This document shows positions 37,343-50,145 of a DNA stretch of 64,000 bases, in pieces. The position numbers and the translations under genes are program-made. Under the pieces are notes generated by a model that was not told the DNA's origin, did no database searches, and saw only the letters and a program-made list of their open reading frames with translations. The stretch lies in the NCBI GenBank assembly GCA_009823395.1, contig CM020515.1, forward strand, positions 13,648,489-13,712,488. Reading direction: 5' to 3'. The DNA comes from Thamnaconus septentrionalis (lineage: Eukaryota > Chordata > Actinopteri > Tetraodontiformes > Monacanthidae). How positions within the stretch are numbered: the first letter of the stretch is position 1; each line of letters begins with the position of its first letter.

Positions 37343-40300
37343 TTACTTCCTGGCAACAAGGAGGGTGTGGTACAGAGGTTTTATGACAATGTGCAGGTAG
37401 AGGGAGCTGTCGATCAGGTACTCAGATGACCGGCGCTGCAGGTCAGCATCCAGCAGGAAATCCCCCGCTTCCTCTGTGCTTTGGTGGAAATTGTACACAT
37501 GGCGGACCACCACCTTCCCCTGCTGCCTAGCCATCACAATCACCGTCTTCTGGAAACTCACGCCAGCAAAGTCTGGGCTGGAGGTGGCGGGCGTCACGAT
37601 GATACGAGGCCGTCCTCCGTCGGTACGCGTGGGCTGCATGGCTCCCAGCTCGGTGTAGGTGGACCTGGCGCTGAGCGGCAGCCAGCGAGGGGAGAACAGA
37701 GCGTTCCAGGTCACTCTCTTGCTGGAGTCGTGGCCACTGGGTCCCAGCTGGGTCTGGAAGCTGAAACTGCGGTCGTCACGGGTGGGGTTATTGATGACCC
37801 AGGGGGAACCCCAGGAGGAGGACAGGTAGTTGCGGGGGGTGAAGATGCTGCAGTTGACGTCAAAGTACTTGGCCAGCTGGATGGGGGAGGCGGAGTGGAA
37901 CTGGAACGCCAGATAGAGCAGGTCGCGGATGGACTCGTAGTACTTGAGCATCAGGGGGGATTGCCTCTGGAGGCGGAAGAGGTGCTGAGGGGGAATCATG
38001 CCGTATCGAACGGCCTTCAAGGCGCTCTCCACCGTGCCGCTGACAGGCTGGTTCTGGTTTATCCAGGCCTCCAGGGCTTCGTACAGCTCCAGCTCGCTCT
38101 GCAGAATGAGGTCGGAGCGCTGGAGCAAGGAGAGGAGCAGCTCTTCGCTGATGGAGCCCCATTCTCCGCTCTGCAGCACAGAGGACAGGTTCCAGGACAG
38201 GTACTGCAGGCAGCTGTCCCGCAGGGTCATGTCCCCCATTTGTAATGCATAGTTGTACCAGCTGATCACATGGCCTCCAGGTGACTCGCTGGACAGATGT
38301 TGGGTCATGTACTGGGTGAGACCCTGTTGCAGGCCCCACACGTGGTACTTGCTGGCTAACTTGTGCAGGGAAATGGCCTGATCCAGCCGCACTGAGATGT
38401 CACCACAGTACAGATACCTGCAAGAGTACGGAAAGTCAGTAGACATGCTAGATTTTAATTCCCCCCCACCCCCCAGCCATCACTTCTGAGTCACTGTCTC
38501 TTGTTTTAACAGTCAGCCCAAAGCAGCAGGTGTAATTTTAGAAAACTTTACAGGATGGAGCGTTCTACTCCTCCAAAGAAGTGAGCCGCAGTGGTGAGTA
38601 AACACCGAGAGGCATCCTGCATTCCTCTCCACAGACTCACAGAAATACATTGGAATGATAAACAGTCCCACATTACAACAGAATTCACTGATCTTTCTGA
38701 TAATAATGGGAGAAGTCCAACCTTTACTTCTTTTGCTTAATGTGCTAAAACAAGTCGCTCTGAAAATCAGCCCTCTGTGATGTCACAAAGCTCCCTCTGG
38801 TTGCTGACAACACTCCCAGGAAGGTGTGTGTTCTGCCCTTTCAGACGACATTGCAGCTGCCTGGTTTGGCCTCTTTCCAGACATGTGAATGTTCAAAAAA
38901 TGAAAAGCCAGTTTAAGCAGGAAGCTGATGCTGTACATTTTTGTGGGAAGCTGTAAACAGAGGGCTAAATGAGCTGTTTTCAGGAGATTGTATTTTTTTT
39001 GAACAACAGATTTTGTGCATCTGCACTGTCGGAATCTGACTTGAAAAGCAAAGACCTGAGGATGGACGATAACTTGGGACTTTCAACTCTGACCCACGAC
39101 CTCGGCTGGGCGTCGGCCTCACCTGATGAACTTGTCAAAGACGGCGGCGCAGTCGGCTGTCTCGCTCAGAACCACGGCGCTGTTGTTGCGCATGAGCAGC
39201 AGCTCCTCGAACACGTCGCTCTGCATGGTCAGCACCAGGCTGTGGGCCTGGATCACCTTCACCTCGTCCGTGCCGACGGTCTGCACGCGCAGCGTGACGT
39301 CGCTGCCGTTGCCCAAGGCCAGCAGGGACTCCATGCGCTGCACCAGGCTCATGGAGTGGTTGAGCACCGTGGCCCCGCTGTCCAGCGCCAGCTCCTGCTT
39401 CAGGGCTGCTGTGGAGCAATCAGCAGAAGGTTTTTCATCAGAGACACAATGATCATTATCTCGGAGCCGGAGAAATGAGGCCTGAAATTGCAAAAATAAA
39501 TGAAACACGTTTCATGGAGTCGCTCTGTGTGAGGAGGGGAAAAAAAAATCCCAACTCATTATCTCTGCTTGGGTTTTGAGACTTCAACGTCGGCGTTCAT
39601 CCGAGATTCTTCTTCAACTTCAAATCAGATTTGACTCAGCGGGAAGTCTGCGATGCTCTCCGCTGCTCCGGGACTAAACCACAACTGATAGTACACGCGG
39701 CTCGGAGAAATAGCAGCCGAGCGCGTATCTTTATTCTGCGGGTATCAATGAGTGGAAGAAGGGAGCGATGAGCCAGGCAGCTGACTCAGACGTTTGCCGG
39801 TGCGCTGGGTTCTGAGAGAAGAATTTCAGGCACCGTATTGCAGGTGGCTGCCTGTGTGAAGCCCCCTTCAAGCTCGCACAAGTGCCTCAAACAAGAGCAT
39901 CACACAGGAAAGACTCACAGGATGAGCAAGTGGCTCCATTCTGCAACCGGCACAGCCATCATTGGCCTATTAGTGTGCTTTAATGAGATGCTGGGAGGGC
40001 ACACTGGGCTCCCCAGAATGCGTCGCACTCCTCCTGCCTCTGCCACAATCAAGCACTCTCACTTCAAAGTAACCCTTTGCCAATTAGCCACCAGGCACCC
40101 CTGAGCTGGTGGAGCAGGGAGGAGCGCGGCGGAGAATGGAGGAGCACGTCAGAGCGTTTCCTGGCAAATGGATCGCCCAGCCAACAAAAAAAAAGACACC
40201 GCTTAATAAATAATCCATATGTTTTTAATCTTTCATATCAAAGGACCCCAAATTTAATAAGGAAATGCTTGCTGAAAATTATTGAGATGAACATTTCACG

Positions 40301-40864
40301 CACAACCCCTTACAATAGAACGGAAGGGGTTTGCACCCATGAGCAAATTTCTAATAAAACATAAACTGCCAGCAGTTGGGACGTAGGCTGCAGCGGCTCC
40401 AGATGAGGTGGTCGCATCACCTTGGGAAGAGTGGGAGAAGCCTCGTCTGTGTTCTTGCACTTGCACCGTGCTGCTGAGTGGGCACAAAGCCAGGCAGAAA
40501 ATGGACTTGCCTGTCTTCCCAGTGCACCCGGCGGACTGATAGATGAGGACGGGATGAGGATGAGAGGAGAGGAGAGCGCAATAAACGTCGGTCCCTCTGC
40601 CCTGAGGCTGAGCACGACCCGCACGTTTTCACTTGTGTGTGCCCTGCTCTCCACAAGCAGTGTGGGAGAAGCTCAAGACTCAAATGCAATCAGTTCAAAC
40701 AATGAAAACAGGTATTAATAATAATTTATATTAAAAAGTGTCCAAGGCTTTGAAGCTGATGTGCTCTTACCTCCTGTGACTGGGACACAGTGGAAGTGGA
40801 AGAAGAGGAGCAGGGAGCCCACACAGACCCGGGCAGGGATCCCTCGTACACACCAGCGCAACAT
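37343..40864 (-). CDS. btbd17: BTB/POZ domain-containing protein 17, three exons
   Basis: Coding exons (minus; plus coordinates): 40771-40864, 39123-39408, 37343-38417. The phases agree, and the joined CDS of 1455 nt gives 484 aa, close to the mammalian protein (about 478). Exon 1 encodes a hydrophobic signal-like N-terminus (MLRWCVRGIPARVCVGSLLL onward, roughly residues 1-31). Exon 2 holds most of the BTB fold (DVTLRVQ, AHSLVLTMQSDVFEELL). Exon 3 begins YLYCGDISVRLDQA, then the BACK region (HVISWYNYALQMGD to the LRLQ-type helices), then a C-terminal beta-rich part shared with the galectin-3-binding-protein-like family. The protein is predicted secreted or luminal; its biochemical function is poorly known. 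In mammals it neighbours GPRC5C, as here. A CATAAAG sequence (minus strand, near 41055) is a possible TATA-like element. Confidence 0.92.
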
Positions 40865-41099
40865 TTCCGTCTCACTTGCCTCCTGCCTCTTTCTCTCTCT
40901 TCCTTTTTGTCCTTTTCTTTTTTTTTTCTAACCCCCCCTCACTCACTCTTCTTCCTCTCTTTCCTTGACTCTTCACCGCCGTTGGGTAAGTGCGCTCGCA
41001 GAGAGGTGTGCTGCCTGCCCCGTGTGTGCCACCCCGGCTCCCTGTCCCGCACTCTTTATGTAGGACGCTGGCCTTCCCCTGGCGCATCTCGCAACCCCA

Positions 41100-41899
41100 C
41101 GGGCTCCATTGATTGGTGGAATCTGGCAGGGGCGTTGCTATAGCGACAGCTTTGATTTTGAATTTCTCCCTTTTGGATGTAGCGTGGCATTGATCGGTGG
41201 CGCGGGGCCAGACGAGGATTTAATGATTTTTTTTTTCTTTAATATTATTTTAAAAGTCAGGGCAGTTAGGCACTATTAACAATCGATATTCATACACTTC
41301 CATGTTTTTTAATGGCAGCCGGAAATGTGGCGAGACCGCAGCCTGATTTCCACCCCCCCCCCCCCACCCCCTTTTATGATATCTAGCACAACAGGCGCTA
41401 CAATATAATTATCCAGTTAATTAATTACAGCCAGTTGCCATCGAGACCATCTGCCAAAAGTAATTGAGGTCCTAATATGTGTGACACAGTTCAGTCAATC
41501 AAATTTCATTCTCCATTTTGTTGGGCACCTGTTCCTGGGTGCAATTATCTCTCTGAAGGCACTCGAGTGGTGGGGTTAATCTCATTGCCACCCCCGCCCT
41601 CACCCCCCCCGCTCTCAGTTTAACACAACTCAATCACACCCAGCTGCCAATCAGGACCCAGAGGAGCTGGAGGAACGTGTTCTTCCAGTCATGGGACACT
41701 TTCCCCGAGTGAGCGGCGCCGTGCGTGACAGTGTTTGGGCTGCTTGCGAGGTCCATACCATGGCAATCGATACGAGTCGCTAAAATGGCCGAATCACGTC
41801 CGGCCAGATTGCGTGACATGATAGAATCATACACCCAGCAATAATTCACAGTGACTGGGACAAAAGATGAGTTTGTGATGTGAAATGGCAGCGGGGCAA

Positions 41900-41967
<68 letters not shown>

Positions 41968-44420
41968 CTTCCCATTGTGGCTTCGGGACATAAGTGCCAT
42001 TTATGTCTGCCTTTAGTCATCCCCTCAGTCAGCATTGATCTGTCAGGCGGAGGGAGATAGGTCAGTCAATACAGAGATCCCTGCTAAAGTCCTCCCGAAA
42101 AAACATGACCCCGGCACGGATCTCATGTTTTTCTCAGACGATTGCAGCCGACTGGGTCAAACAGGTCCAGGGTATAGCGCAAGCATTCGGCCCAGCCACT
42201 GGGGGAGAAAGGCCTGGACATCATTTTTTTTGAAGGATTGAGGATACAGTCAAGCCCCGAGGGCCTGTAGGCTGCGGCAAAAACGCAGAATAGACATCCT
42301 GGGAGACGCCAACCTGAGCCGCTTCTATGAATAACCTGACAGGGTCTCGCAGAAGCGAGCTGCTGAGGTGCCCTAATGAAGCTGGCCGCGATAATATGAA
42401 CCAGACACGACGCGGGAGCATCTTTTCAGTGAGAGCCTGCTCTACTTGCTTCGACTTTCTGGAAGTGCATGAGAAGTATATGCAAGGAAATAGCATTGTG
42501 TTGAGCCTATTGAAGGCTGCACACACACACAGGCACGTCTATTTGAACATGGCAGTTAAGTCCCACTCCCCATTAAAACATGTTGTTGTTTGTGTGTGTG
42601 TTATGGACATGCCCTTCACTGCGGTCACATTGCTTTCTCCTTTGAGATCAGTTAAGACATCCATGCACAGGACCATGATGCAAATGGGCAGATCGACCAG
42701 GACCATTGAGCGATCAATGCACCGCAGGGGGGCTCCATCACGCAATATAAACAGGAGGTTTAATAGAGGCTTAATGCCAGTGTCAGCTTCAGCAAGGTGT
42801 CCTTGGTGACCTGGCCAGCAGTCAGAACCCAGAGGGGATTCGCTCGCTCATCACTGCTCTCAAAAACACAAAAAGAGGTCTTTTTACGCCGAGTGCATCG
42901 AGCAATGATCTCAGGACCCATTTAATACTCGTTTCTTAGTCCCTCTTCCCTCCATGGATGCCTGAGCGGCAGTCTCACATGATTAATTATCAGATTCACA
43001 GATCTTCTAACAAACATCCTATTTAGCCTTCTGTTGATAACCCCCTGGTGTTTCAGCACACATTCCAAGAAATGTAGAGCAAGAAAAGCTAATTGGCAAA
43101 TTAGTGAACCGCATTATTGGAAGAACACATGGGTGAAGTCAAATTTAACGAAAATCAAGGCAAGGCAAAGTCTAAAAATATTCAGATGCATTCTCAGGGT
43201 TTTCCACTTGTCCAGAAACAGAGCAACAGTCAGAGAATTGTGCGACGGTTGGACTGACTCCTGCAGCCTTCCATAAAATTAACTTTGGAATTACTTTAGT
43301 TCAACTGAATTTCGACTGAAGTTTTCTTTACTTTTGTAACTTTTATTCCACATTATATTGTATTCTTATTACAAATAGCATTTCATTTGAGTAAAACATT
43401 AACATTTTGCAAATAATAAAAGTAAATGCAATTAAATAGCTAAGCAACAATGAAATCAGTGACAATAAATATGGCCAAAAATATTCACAGAGACGACAGA
43501 CAACAATTTCTACTCCTAATGTGTGTTTTCACTAACCTGACAACTTTTGATGCGAATCAGAATTAACCATCACTTACATTACAACTTCTTGAGAGCAAAA
43601 ACATCAGCATCAAGATCTAATCTTTGTATTTGTTACAGCAGTTACAGTGTTTTGTTTTTTTTGTTTTTTAGCATTTTCTTTTTAAGGATTTATGAGGTTA
43701 AAAATCAACAGCTGTCAATTATTTTATTAATCTAACAGCTGTAGAGTAAGTCTGTCTACAACAAATTGATTTCTGTTTTGTGCTACACTGTGATTATATA
43801 ACACACCAGCCCCGTCTCCCAGTATCAGCACTTTCCACCAGGTGGCTCTCCAAACTGGCAGCACACTCTCCCCTTCTGATGTGATGACTGCAACATGCAG
43901 CTGACCCAAGTGTCATTCCAGTTTGCAGGGCCCTGCATATTTTTTATTTGTGAATGAAAATAATGTGAATAGCAGAATGAAAATTTCCTTTCATTATTTC
44001 AAACAGGCACAGGCAAGTCAAGGCATGTAGAGCTCCAAGTTGACTTTTATAATTATCCTTAAAATTATGGTTTATTTTCAACACTATTTCTTTATTTTTA
44101 ATTGCTTGGTGTATTCTTTGAGGACACTGATACTGGTGTAAATGTCTAATTAATATTCATGAAGCGACACTTCACTTTATTAGGGTTCCTTTCCCACTTT
44201 GGGTGGTTTAAATTTTGACAAAAGTCACTAAAACATCAAAAAGGCACATTTCCCCCCATAAATTACTCTTTGGAAGTACAGACATGACTGTGTAATGAAC
44301 GCAACAATTAGGCATTTAGGAGTTTTGTTGCTTTCACCAAACCTGGGAAAATCCTTTAATAAATCAGTCATGTCTAAACTCAAAGTGTTGGTGGTTTAAA
44401 GCGGTTCAAAGCTCAGGCCG
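41100..44420. other. Non-coding interval between btbd17 and gprc5c
   Basis: Divergent intergenic region of about 3.3 kb with no supportable exon. It contains a (CT)n/(CA)n microsatellite at about 41900-41965. Near 41390-41530 is a run of TAATTA-type motifs that could be homeodomain sites. Around 42640-42800 is a block of balanced composition. Candidate regulatory DNA for either flanking gene, but nothing proves it. Confidence 0.5.
41900..41965. repeat. (CT)n(CA)n microsatellite
   Basis: CT run changing to a CA run of about 50 bases. Confidence 0.95.
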
Positions 44421-44429
44421 TGTCGCACA

Positions 44430-44845
44430 GCCTGGATGCTGGGGTGGAAAAGTGTCAGAGCAGAGATGAGTGGTCCCTTTGTTTGGACGTAAACCGCATG
44501 CAGGAGATAAGTAGGCTGCCTGGTCCACCTAATCTCACAGAATATGCAAAGCTGCAAACGTACCGTGGAGCCTGGCCGGGATAGGCGGAGGAGGTGGAGG
44601 CGGAGGAGGCGGAGGCTGCAGAAAGAGCAGCAAAAGTGTAGCCGACACCTGCTGTACCGGTGAGCCCATTAGTAGGAGGAGGAGGAGGCGGTGGAGGAGA
44701 GAAACGCCCGAGACTCTGGCAGGATAGAAATTACATATCAAGAGTGGATCTACACTGAAAGAACGTTTCAACTCTGCCTCAAGAAGATTTGGACAGAATA
44801 TCACTTTCCACGGCCAGAAGACTGAATCAACTTTCTAGACACCAG
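44430..44845 (+). other. gprc5c: Predicted 5' UTR exon of gprc5c
   Basis: Ends in a good donor (ACCAG then GTAAGA at 44846-44851). The next acceptor, a pyrimidine-rich tract then AG at 45406-45407, opens the main gprc5c coding exon twelve bases before its ATG. The left limit is unknown. Confidence 0.4.
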
Positions 44846-45419
44846 GTAAGAAGATTTTAGAGGCTGATTTTGTTTCAAAGGTTGCTGGACATATAAAATA
44901 ATACAAATGAAAGACAAACAGCGTGAAAGATCATTCAAATTTGTTTGGTATTTTATTTCTCTCATTATTTGACAGCTAAATTATTTCTAAATATTAATAA
45001 CAGTAATGTATATGTACATATAAGTACATATATATACATATACATATATATATATGTACACATCAATGACCATTTAAAAGTATGAGAGGATCTGAATTAT
45101 AACACTCCTCAATTTGGTCACATATATACATCCATCCATCCATTTTCAAAATCAGCTTCTTCCTGAGCTCAGGGTCATGGGGGTTAACATAATTAATATA
45201 TATTAGATGATACATAGATTAAAAACATAGACTTTAAGTAACTTCAAACGTTTTTCTACATTTGACCGCATGCAGACTTTTGGCCTTTGAATGTTGCTTT
45301 GCACTGGAATGCAAAGCCAACTGTTTGCCCTTGGACTCGTGTTATGGGAAATCAGAAATGCAGATCTAAGCTTGTCTTATCCAAATGGTAAATTATTTTC
45401 ATTGCAGCATCCTGAAGCC

Positions 45420-47596
45420 ATGGCCAGCGCTCCAAAGGGATGCGGCCCCAGCATCAACTCCATATATTACAACCTGTGTGACCTCACGGCGGTGTGGGGC
45501 GTGGTGGTGGAGGCGGTCGCCGCCGCCGGCGTGGTGACCTCCTTTGTGCTCTTCGTCATCCTGATGGCCTCCCTGCCGTTCGTCACAGACAAGAGGAGGA
45601 AGGCCATGGTGGTCCTGCAGGCGGGGATTCTCATCTTTACGCTGGGACTCTTCGGACTCACCTTCGCCTTCGTCGTGTCCCGCTACTCCACCAGCTGCGT
45701 GGCTCGCAGGTTCCTCTTCGGGGTGCTGTTCTCGGGGTGCCTCGCCTGCCTGCTCATGCACGGCCTCTGGCTGGCGCTGCTGCAGCGGCGTGGCCGTGGA
45801 CCCAGGAGCTGGATGCTGTGCTTGGGGACCCTCGGTCTGTGGCTGGTGGAGGTGATCATCAACGCCGAGTGGCTCATCATCACCGTGGTCAGGAGCCGGC
45901 CGGCCGCTGTTGCCTCCGAGCTGCCCTGCGGCATCGCCAACGAGGACTTCGTGATGGCGCTGATCTACGTGATGGCGCTGCTGCTGGCTGCCGTGTTGGC
46001 GCCCCTCCCGTCCCTCAGGCATAAGCACAAGCAGTGGCGGCGAGACGGGGCTTTCATCCTGGTCACGGGTCTCCTCACTTTGGCCATATGGGTCGCCTGG
46101 ATCGCCATGTACGTCCACGGGAACCGAGCGCTGGGGGACGCCGGTTGGGATGACCCCACTCTGGCTGTGGCCGTGGTGTCCAACGCCTGGGTGTTCCTCC
46201 TCTTCTACACCATCCCTGAGATCTGCCTACTCACCCAGGAGGACCCCGACCAGGAACAGCCGCATGATGCCGATCACGTGTATCCCACAAGGAGCCTGGT
46301 CTACGACACCATCCTGAAAGAGCCGCAGGCCCCCCATCAGAATGTGTACATGGAGAACCAAGCATTCTGCATGGAGGAGGCCCCAGCAGGTACAGTGTGC
46401 TGCATAGGCTGCGTTCAGACTGCAGGCGAATCTGATTCAAATCCGATTCCTTCTCCAATCTGATTTTTAGGGCTGACTGTCCACACTGTTTTTAGCAAGT
46501 GTCCAAATGGGATCTGGCTCTGTTCAGACTGGGCCACATTATTGACCAATCTGATGGGTTGCTGTAGCAACGACGTCAGAGCAGAGGCGTCATCCAGCGC
46601 GTGTAGTTTGTGACGTCATATAATTGCAACAGCAGCACTTGTTGCCATACATGACGTGAAGCTTGGCCTTGAATGGAGCTATCTCCCCACACACTGATGA
46701 TACAATGAGGTTCCTCCTCTGTCCAGGGACTGCTGTTTTCTACTTCTTCGGTCTGCTCCATTACGTTACAGCTCTGCACCTTGAATGGAGCCCTCTGGTC
46801 TGGCGCATTGGCTCTTGCGTCACGTAGAGTGACGTCACGGACAGTCAAAACCGATCGGTCCGTTTGGAGCTCATCAGACAGAGACGCATCTGTCCAAATG
46901 CTTTTTGAAACTACCTCCATTCAGGTTTTTTTCAAAAACCTGAATGGGCTAAAAATCGAATTTTGGCTGGCAGTCTGAACACGCCCGTACTGTGGTCCAA
47001 CACGATCACTCACACCTTAACTGGTGCGTACAGACGGGTCCCCAGCAATCCTCAGAATCAAAAGCACAAAATGACTCAGCAGAACTGCACTTTAATTAAA
47101 TGAGCTGCTGGAGCAGCACACATGATCCCAGTGTGGTTTAATGAAGCAGCAGCATGCACAGCTAAATGGAGGCACTGCTGATCTGCTGTTGCATCGACTG
47201 CAAAAATAGAAGAGAAGCTTTTTTTGTTTAAGTTCTCTGGCAAATGCTTTAAAGAGTCAATCATGCTAACAAACTCTACTCTGTTCGATCCTATTTTTTT
47301 CTTTAAATAACAGTGTCCACAAAGCCAGTGTCTCCATATGGTGCTTTCAACGGACAAATGCGAAGCTGCGTGTACCAACCCACCGAAATAGCCCTGATAG
47401 CCAAGGGACTGACAAAGGTGAGTGTGTGACCGACATCCCACTGTTCGCCTTTGACACAGCCCCACGTGAGTCAAATGCCCGTGCATTTCTGCAGATGGAG
47501 CAAGAAAGCACAATGATCCCTCGGGCCAGAACTCCATCTTTGAATCCAGGAAGCAGCGGCTCCCTGCCTCGCTTGGATGAACTGGCGCCGTCTTAA
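45420..47596 (+). CDS. gprc5c: Class C orphan GPCR, group 5 member C
   Basis: Coding exons 45420-46389, 47314-47417 and 47495-47596; the phases agree and give 391 aa. GPRC5C is a retinoic-acid-inducible orphan receptor of the plasma membrane. The short extracellular N-terminus ends in INSIYYNLCDLTAVWG, matching the family. Seven membrane segments follow (for example VVVEAVAAAGVVTSFVLFVI, ALIYVMALLLAAVLAPL, TLAVAVVSNAWVFLLFYTIP), as does the conserved VEVIINAEWLIITVVR in TM4. The tail carries YPTRSLVYDTILKE, the VSTKPVSPYGAFNGQ block and YQPTEIAL, all shared with mammalian GPRC5C. The C-terminus after YQPTEIAL is short and divergent, so further alternative exons may exist. The usual signal peptide is not encoded at this ATG; the frame stays open upstream to 45291 with a hydrophobic stretch (MQSQLFALGLVLW), a possible alternative first exon. 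Confidence 0.9.
46409..46986. mobile_element. Foldback MITE in gprc5c intron 2
   Basis: The left end GCGTTCAGACTGCAGGC and the right end GCTGGCAGTCTGAACACGC are inverse repeats. Sub-terminal sequence is also roughly inverted (AATCTGATT at left, AAAATCGAATTTT at right). The interior has repeated CTTGAATGGAG blocks and is non-coding. It lies about 20 bases after the donor of the large exon, and the read-through stop codon of that exon (46461-46463) falls inside it. Confidence 0.6.
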
Positions 47597-48151
47597 GAAC
47601 TTTTACACTGCGAAAAGCCAAAGTCGATGGTTGCCATTGTGTAAACAAAGCTCCACCGGGGGCCTATCTTCTCCCCAGGGTTCTCCACTGACTGTCTTTC
47701 CCTCTACATCGACAAGGGTTGTGTGTCAACAACTGGAATTGGAAGGATTCAGCTGCGTTCAACAGGCCTGGAATATCAAATTGTCCTGCATCATATTGCC
47801 CTCCCCTTATTTATGATCCCAAAAAGCCTTAGGTGTTCCAAATTATGCTCCACAGGAAAATGGAAATGATATGGAGCCTTTGAGCACAAGCCAACTCAGT
47901 TCTCTTAAAGCCTCTTGTGACAGCAGAATATCCGTTTTTAATTTGGAGATACTCCTGGGTTGAAGTCATCACGGTATCGGGTGCAAAGATTAAAGGTCAA
48001 GAACTGTTACATGTGTAGCTTTTATTCACATACATTAGAATTGATTGATAATTGTCCTCACCAAAATTGGTTTCTGGTTTGATTTTTACAGCATTTAGGA
48101 TTTATAACAATGTAATTTTAAGCCATTAAAGCTGCAGCCGTTGTGAGTCCT

Positions 48152-48190
<39 letters not shown>

Positions 48191-50145
48191 GGCGAGAGGG
48201 CCAGAGAGAGAGACTTTGGGAGGTTTGTCACGCACCATCATGCGAGAGGAGATTTATGTTGCCTTTTTTTCATTTTATTGAAAGTTTCCATGAGGCTGGA
48301 CTTTCTATGAGGTGTTTTGGCTCGCATGACAGCTGCTGCACACAGCAACACATGGGAAGCTACAATACCGGCAGAGGAACATGTCAAAATAAATTCAAAC
48401 AAGATCAGGTGACCAATATAGCCACTGGACACACGCACCCACGCACACAAACACACAGCTGCGGCAGCCGAGCAACTGGCTCTCTCACTATCTTATGGTC
48501 AGCCGCTGTGAGCACTCAATCATTATTGAAATGGCTCATCAACAATCAGAGCAGGCATAAAAAGTCATAAAACATAAAACACTTAAATGTTAAATGAGAT
48601 TTTTAATTTTTTTTCTTGCAGTGCCTCAGGGGTCTTCAGTCTCCGATCCCTGGTTTGTAAAAGCACGAGTTCTGCTGTTCTGTGAAATGTGCAACTTTCA
48701 AATTTAAACAAAACAAAGTGTTTGGGTGTTTGACTCTCAGCTTTATTTACTTTTTCCAAACACGTGACAAGCGTCTTGATCAGTGTGTGAGGGACCTTCA
48801 CTTTCAAGTGACGCTTAACCCTGGTCAGCAGTGACTTGATTGGCTAAAAAAGAAACGAAAGGGAAAACGGCATCTTTCTCTGACAGGCGGCAGCTGTAAA
48901 CCCCCTGAGAATAACAATGGCTGTCATGTGCACATGGACACGGATGGTGTTTACATGACCAGTAGTGGTTGAGTGCAGCCTTTTTTTTTCTTTTTTTGGT
49001 GAGGCCTACCAATCACAAGCAGCTGTCCACACTCGCATTTCCCTGTCACTGTGACAACCCCCGGTGAACAAACACAAGTGGAAAAAAATAAAAGTCGACC
49101 AAACAAGTGGACAGCATGGAGGCGGCAGACCGGAAGACAAAAAAAAATTATAAATATCATCGTCGTAAGTGGAGTGCTGTCTCAAAGGCTATTCTGTGAA
49201 CAAAAGGCTGGTTCTTTTCAGGATTACTAAAGTAAATAGCTGTGCCAGGCTGAAATAAATGCTCCACATTAAAAGGGCCGTGTATGATTTATTGCAGGCA
49301 CGTGGCCCTTCGAGAGGTACAAAGGGAAAACAGGCACTGTTTGAACATTTGTTATTTAATTCCCCATTATTTTGAATTAATGTTTTCTTTTTACTGCTGA
49401 CACTGAAAGCCAATTTGTGACAGCATCAATGAAGGGGCTGTAAACTCGTCTTTGTAATGCAACATGGTCGTCCAGACTGAATTTTTTTTTTATTTGAACA
49501 TCTGCAACTCTAATACAACTGGAACAAATTTATAATGTGCAATGTTTATTGCACTCAATATAAACATCAGGCTCATGTCCACTAGTCAAACACTGACGGA
49601 AATGTTGTAAAAGTCTGCAGCAATAAATTCATCCTGGATGAGGTGCACTTATTTATATACATGTATAAAAGTACAAATAATGAAGTTCTTATGTTCACAG
49701 TGCTCTCCTTCCAAAACCAAACAAGTCATCTTTCTACAGAAAGACTGCCATCTAGTGGAACCACAGATTAATCCGATGTTAGGTGGAACCAGGACAATTT
49801 CATTTTTCATCCTATGTTAAAAAACATAACCACATAAAATCTACCACAAGGAAAACACTTGTGTGAATGACTTCTTAAAATAAGACTTTCACCTACTAAA
49901 GATAATTGATAGTCTAAATGTTTTTTTTGAGTGGCCACGTGAAACCAAGATCAGCAGCTGAATGCCTGATCACTTACCTCACACTGTGGCCTGAGGATGC
50001 AAATGTGTGCTTCTTCCTCTGACGGTTCACTACAAGATCCTGGTTGGGCTCACTCCTGTGGTGTGACCCAGTTCCACAGACGCGCCACACATTCAAACTG
50101 CTTGTGTTTTTTGCTTCAGAATGTCTCAAGTTTCCTTCAAGAACG
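47597..50145. other. gprc5c 3' region and gprc5c-ccdc137 intergenic DNA
   Basis: No supportable exon. ATTAAA at 48125-48130 is a plausible gprc5c poly(A) signal. A (TG)n(AG)n microsatellite lies at about 48153-48205. Minus-strand AATAAA (TTTATT at 49545-49550) could end the ccdc137 message, but this is uncertain. Confidence 0.45.
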
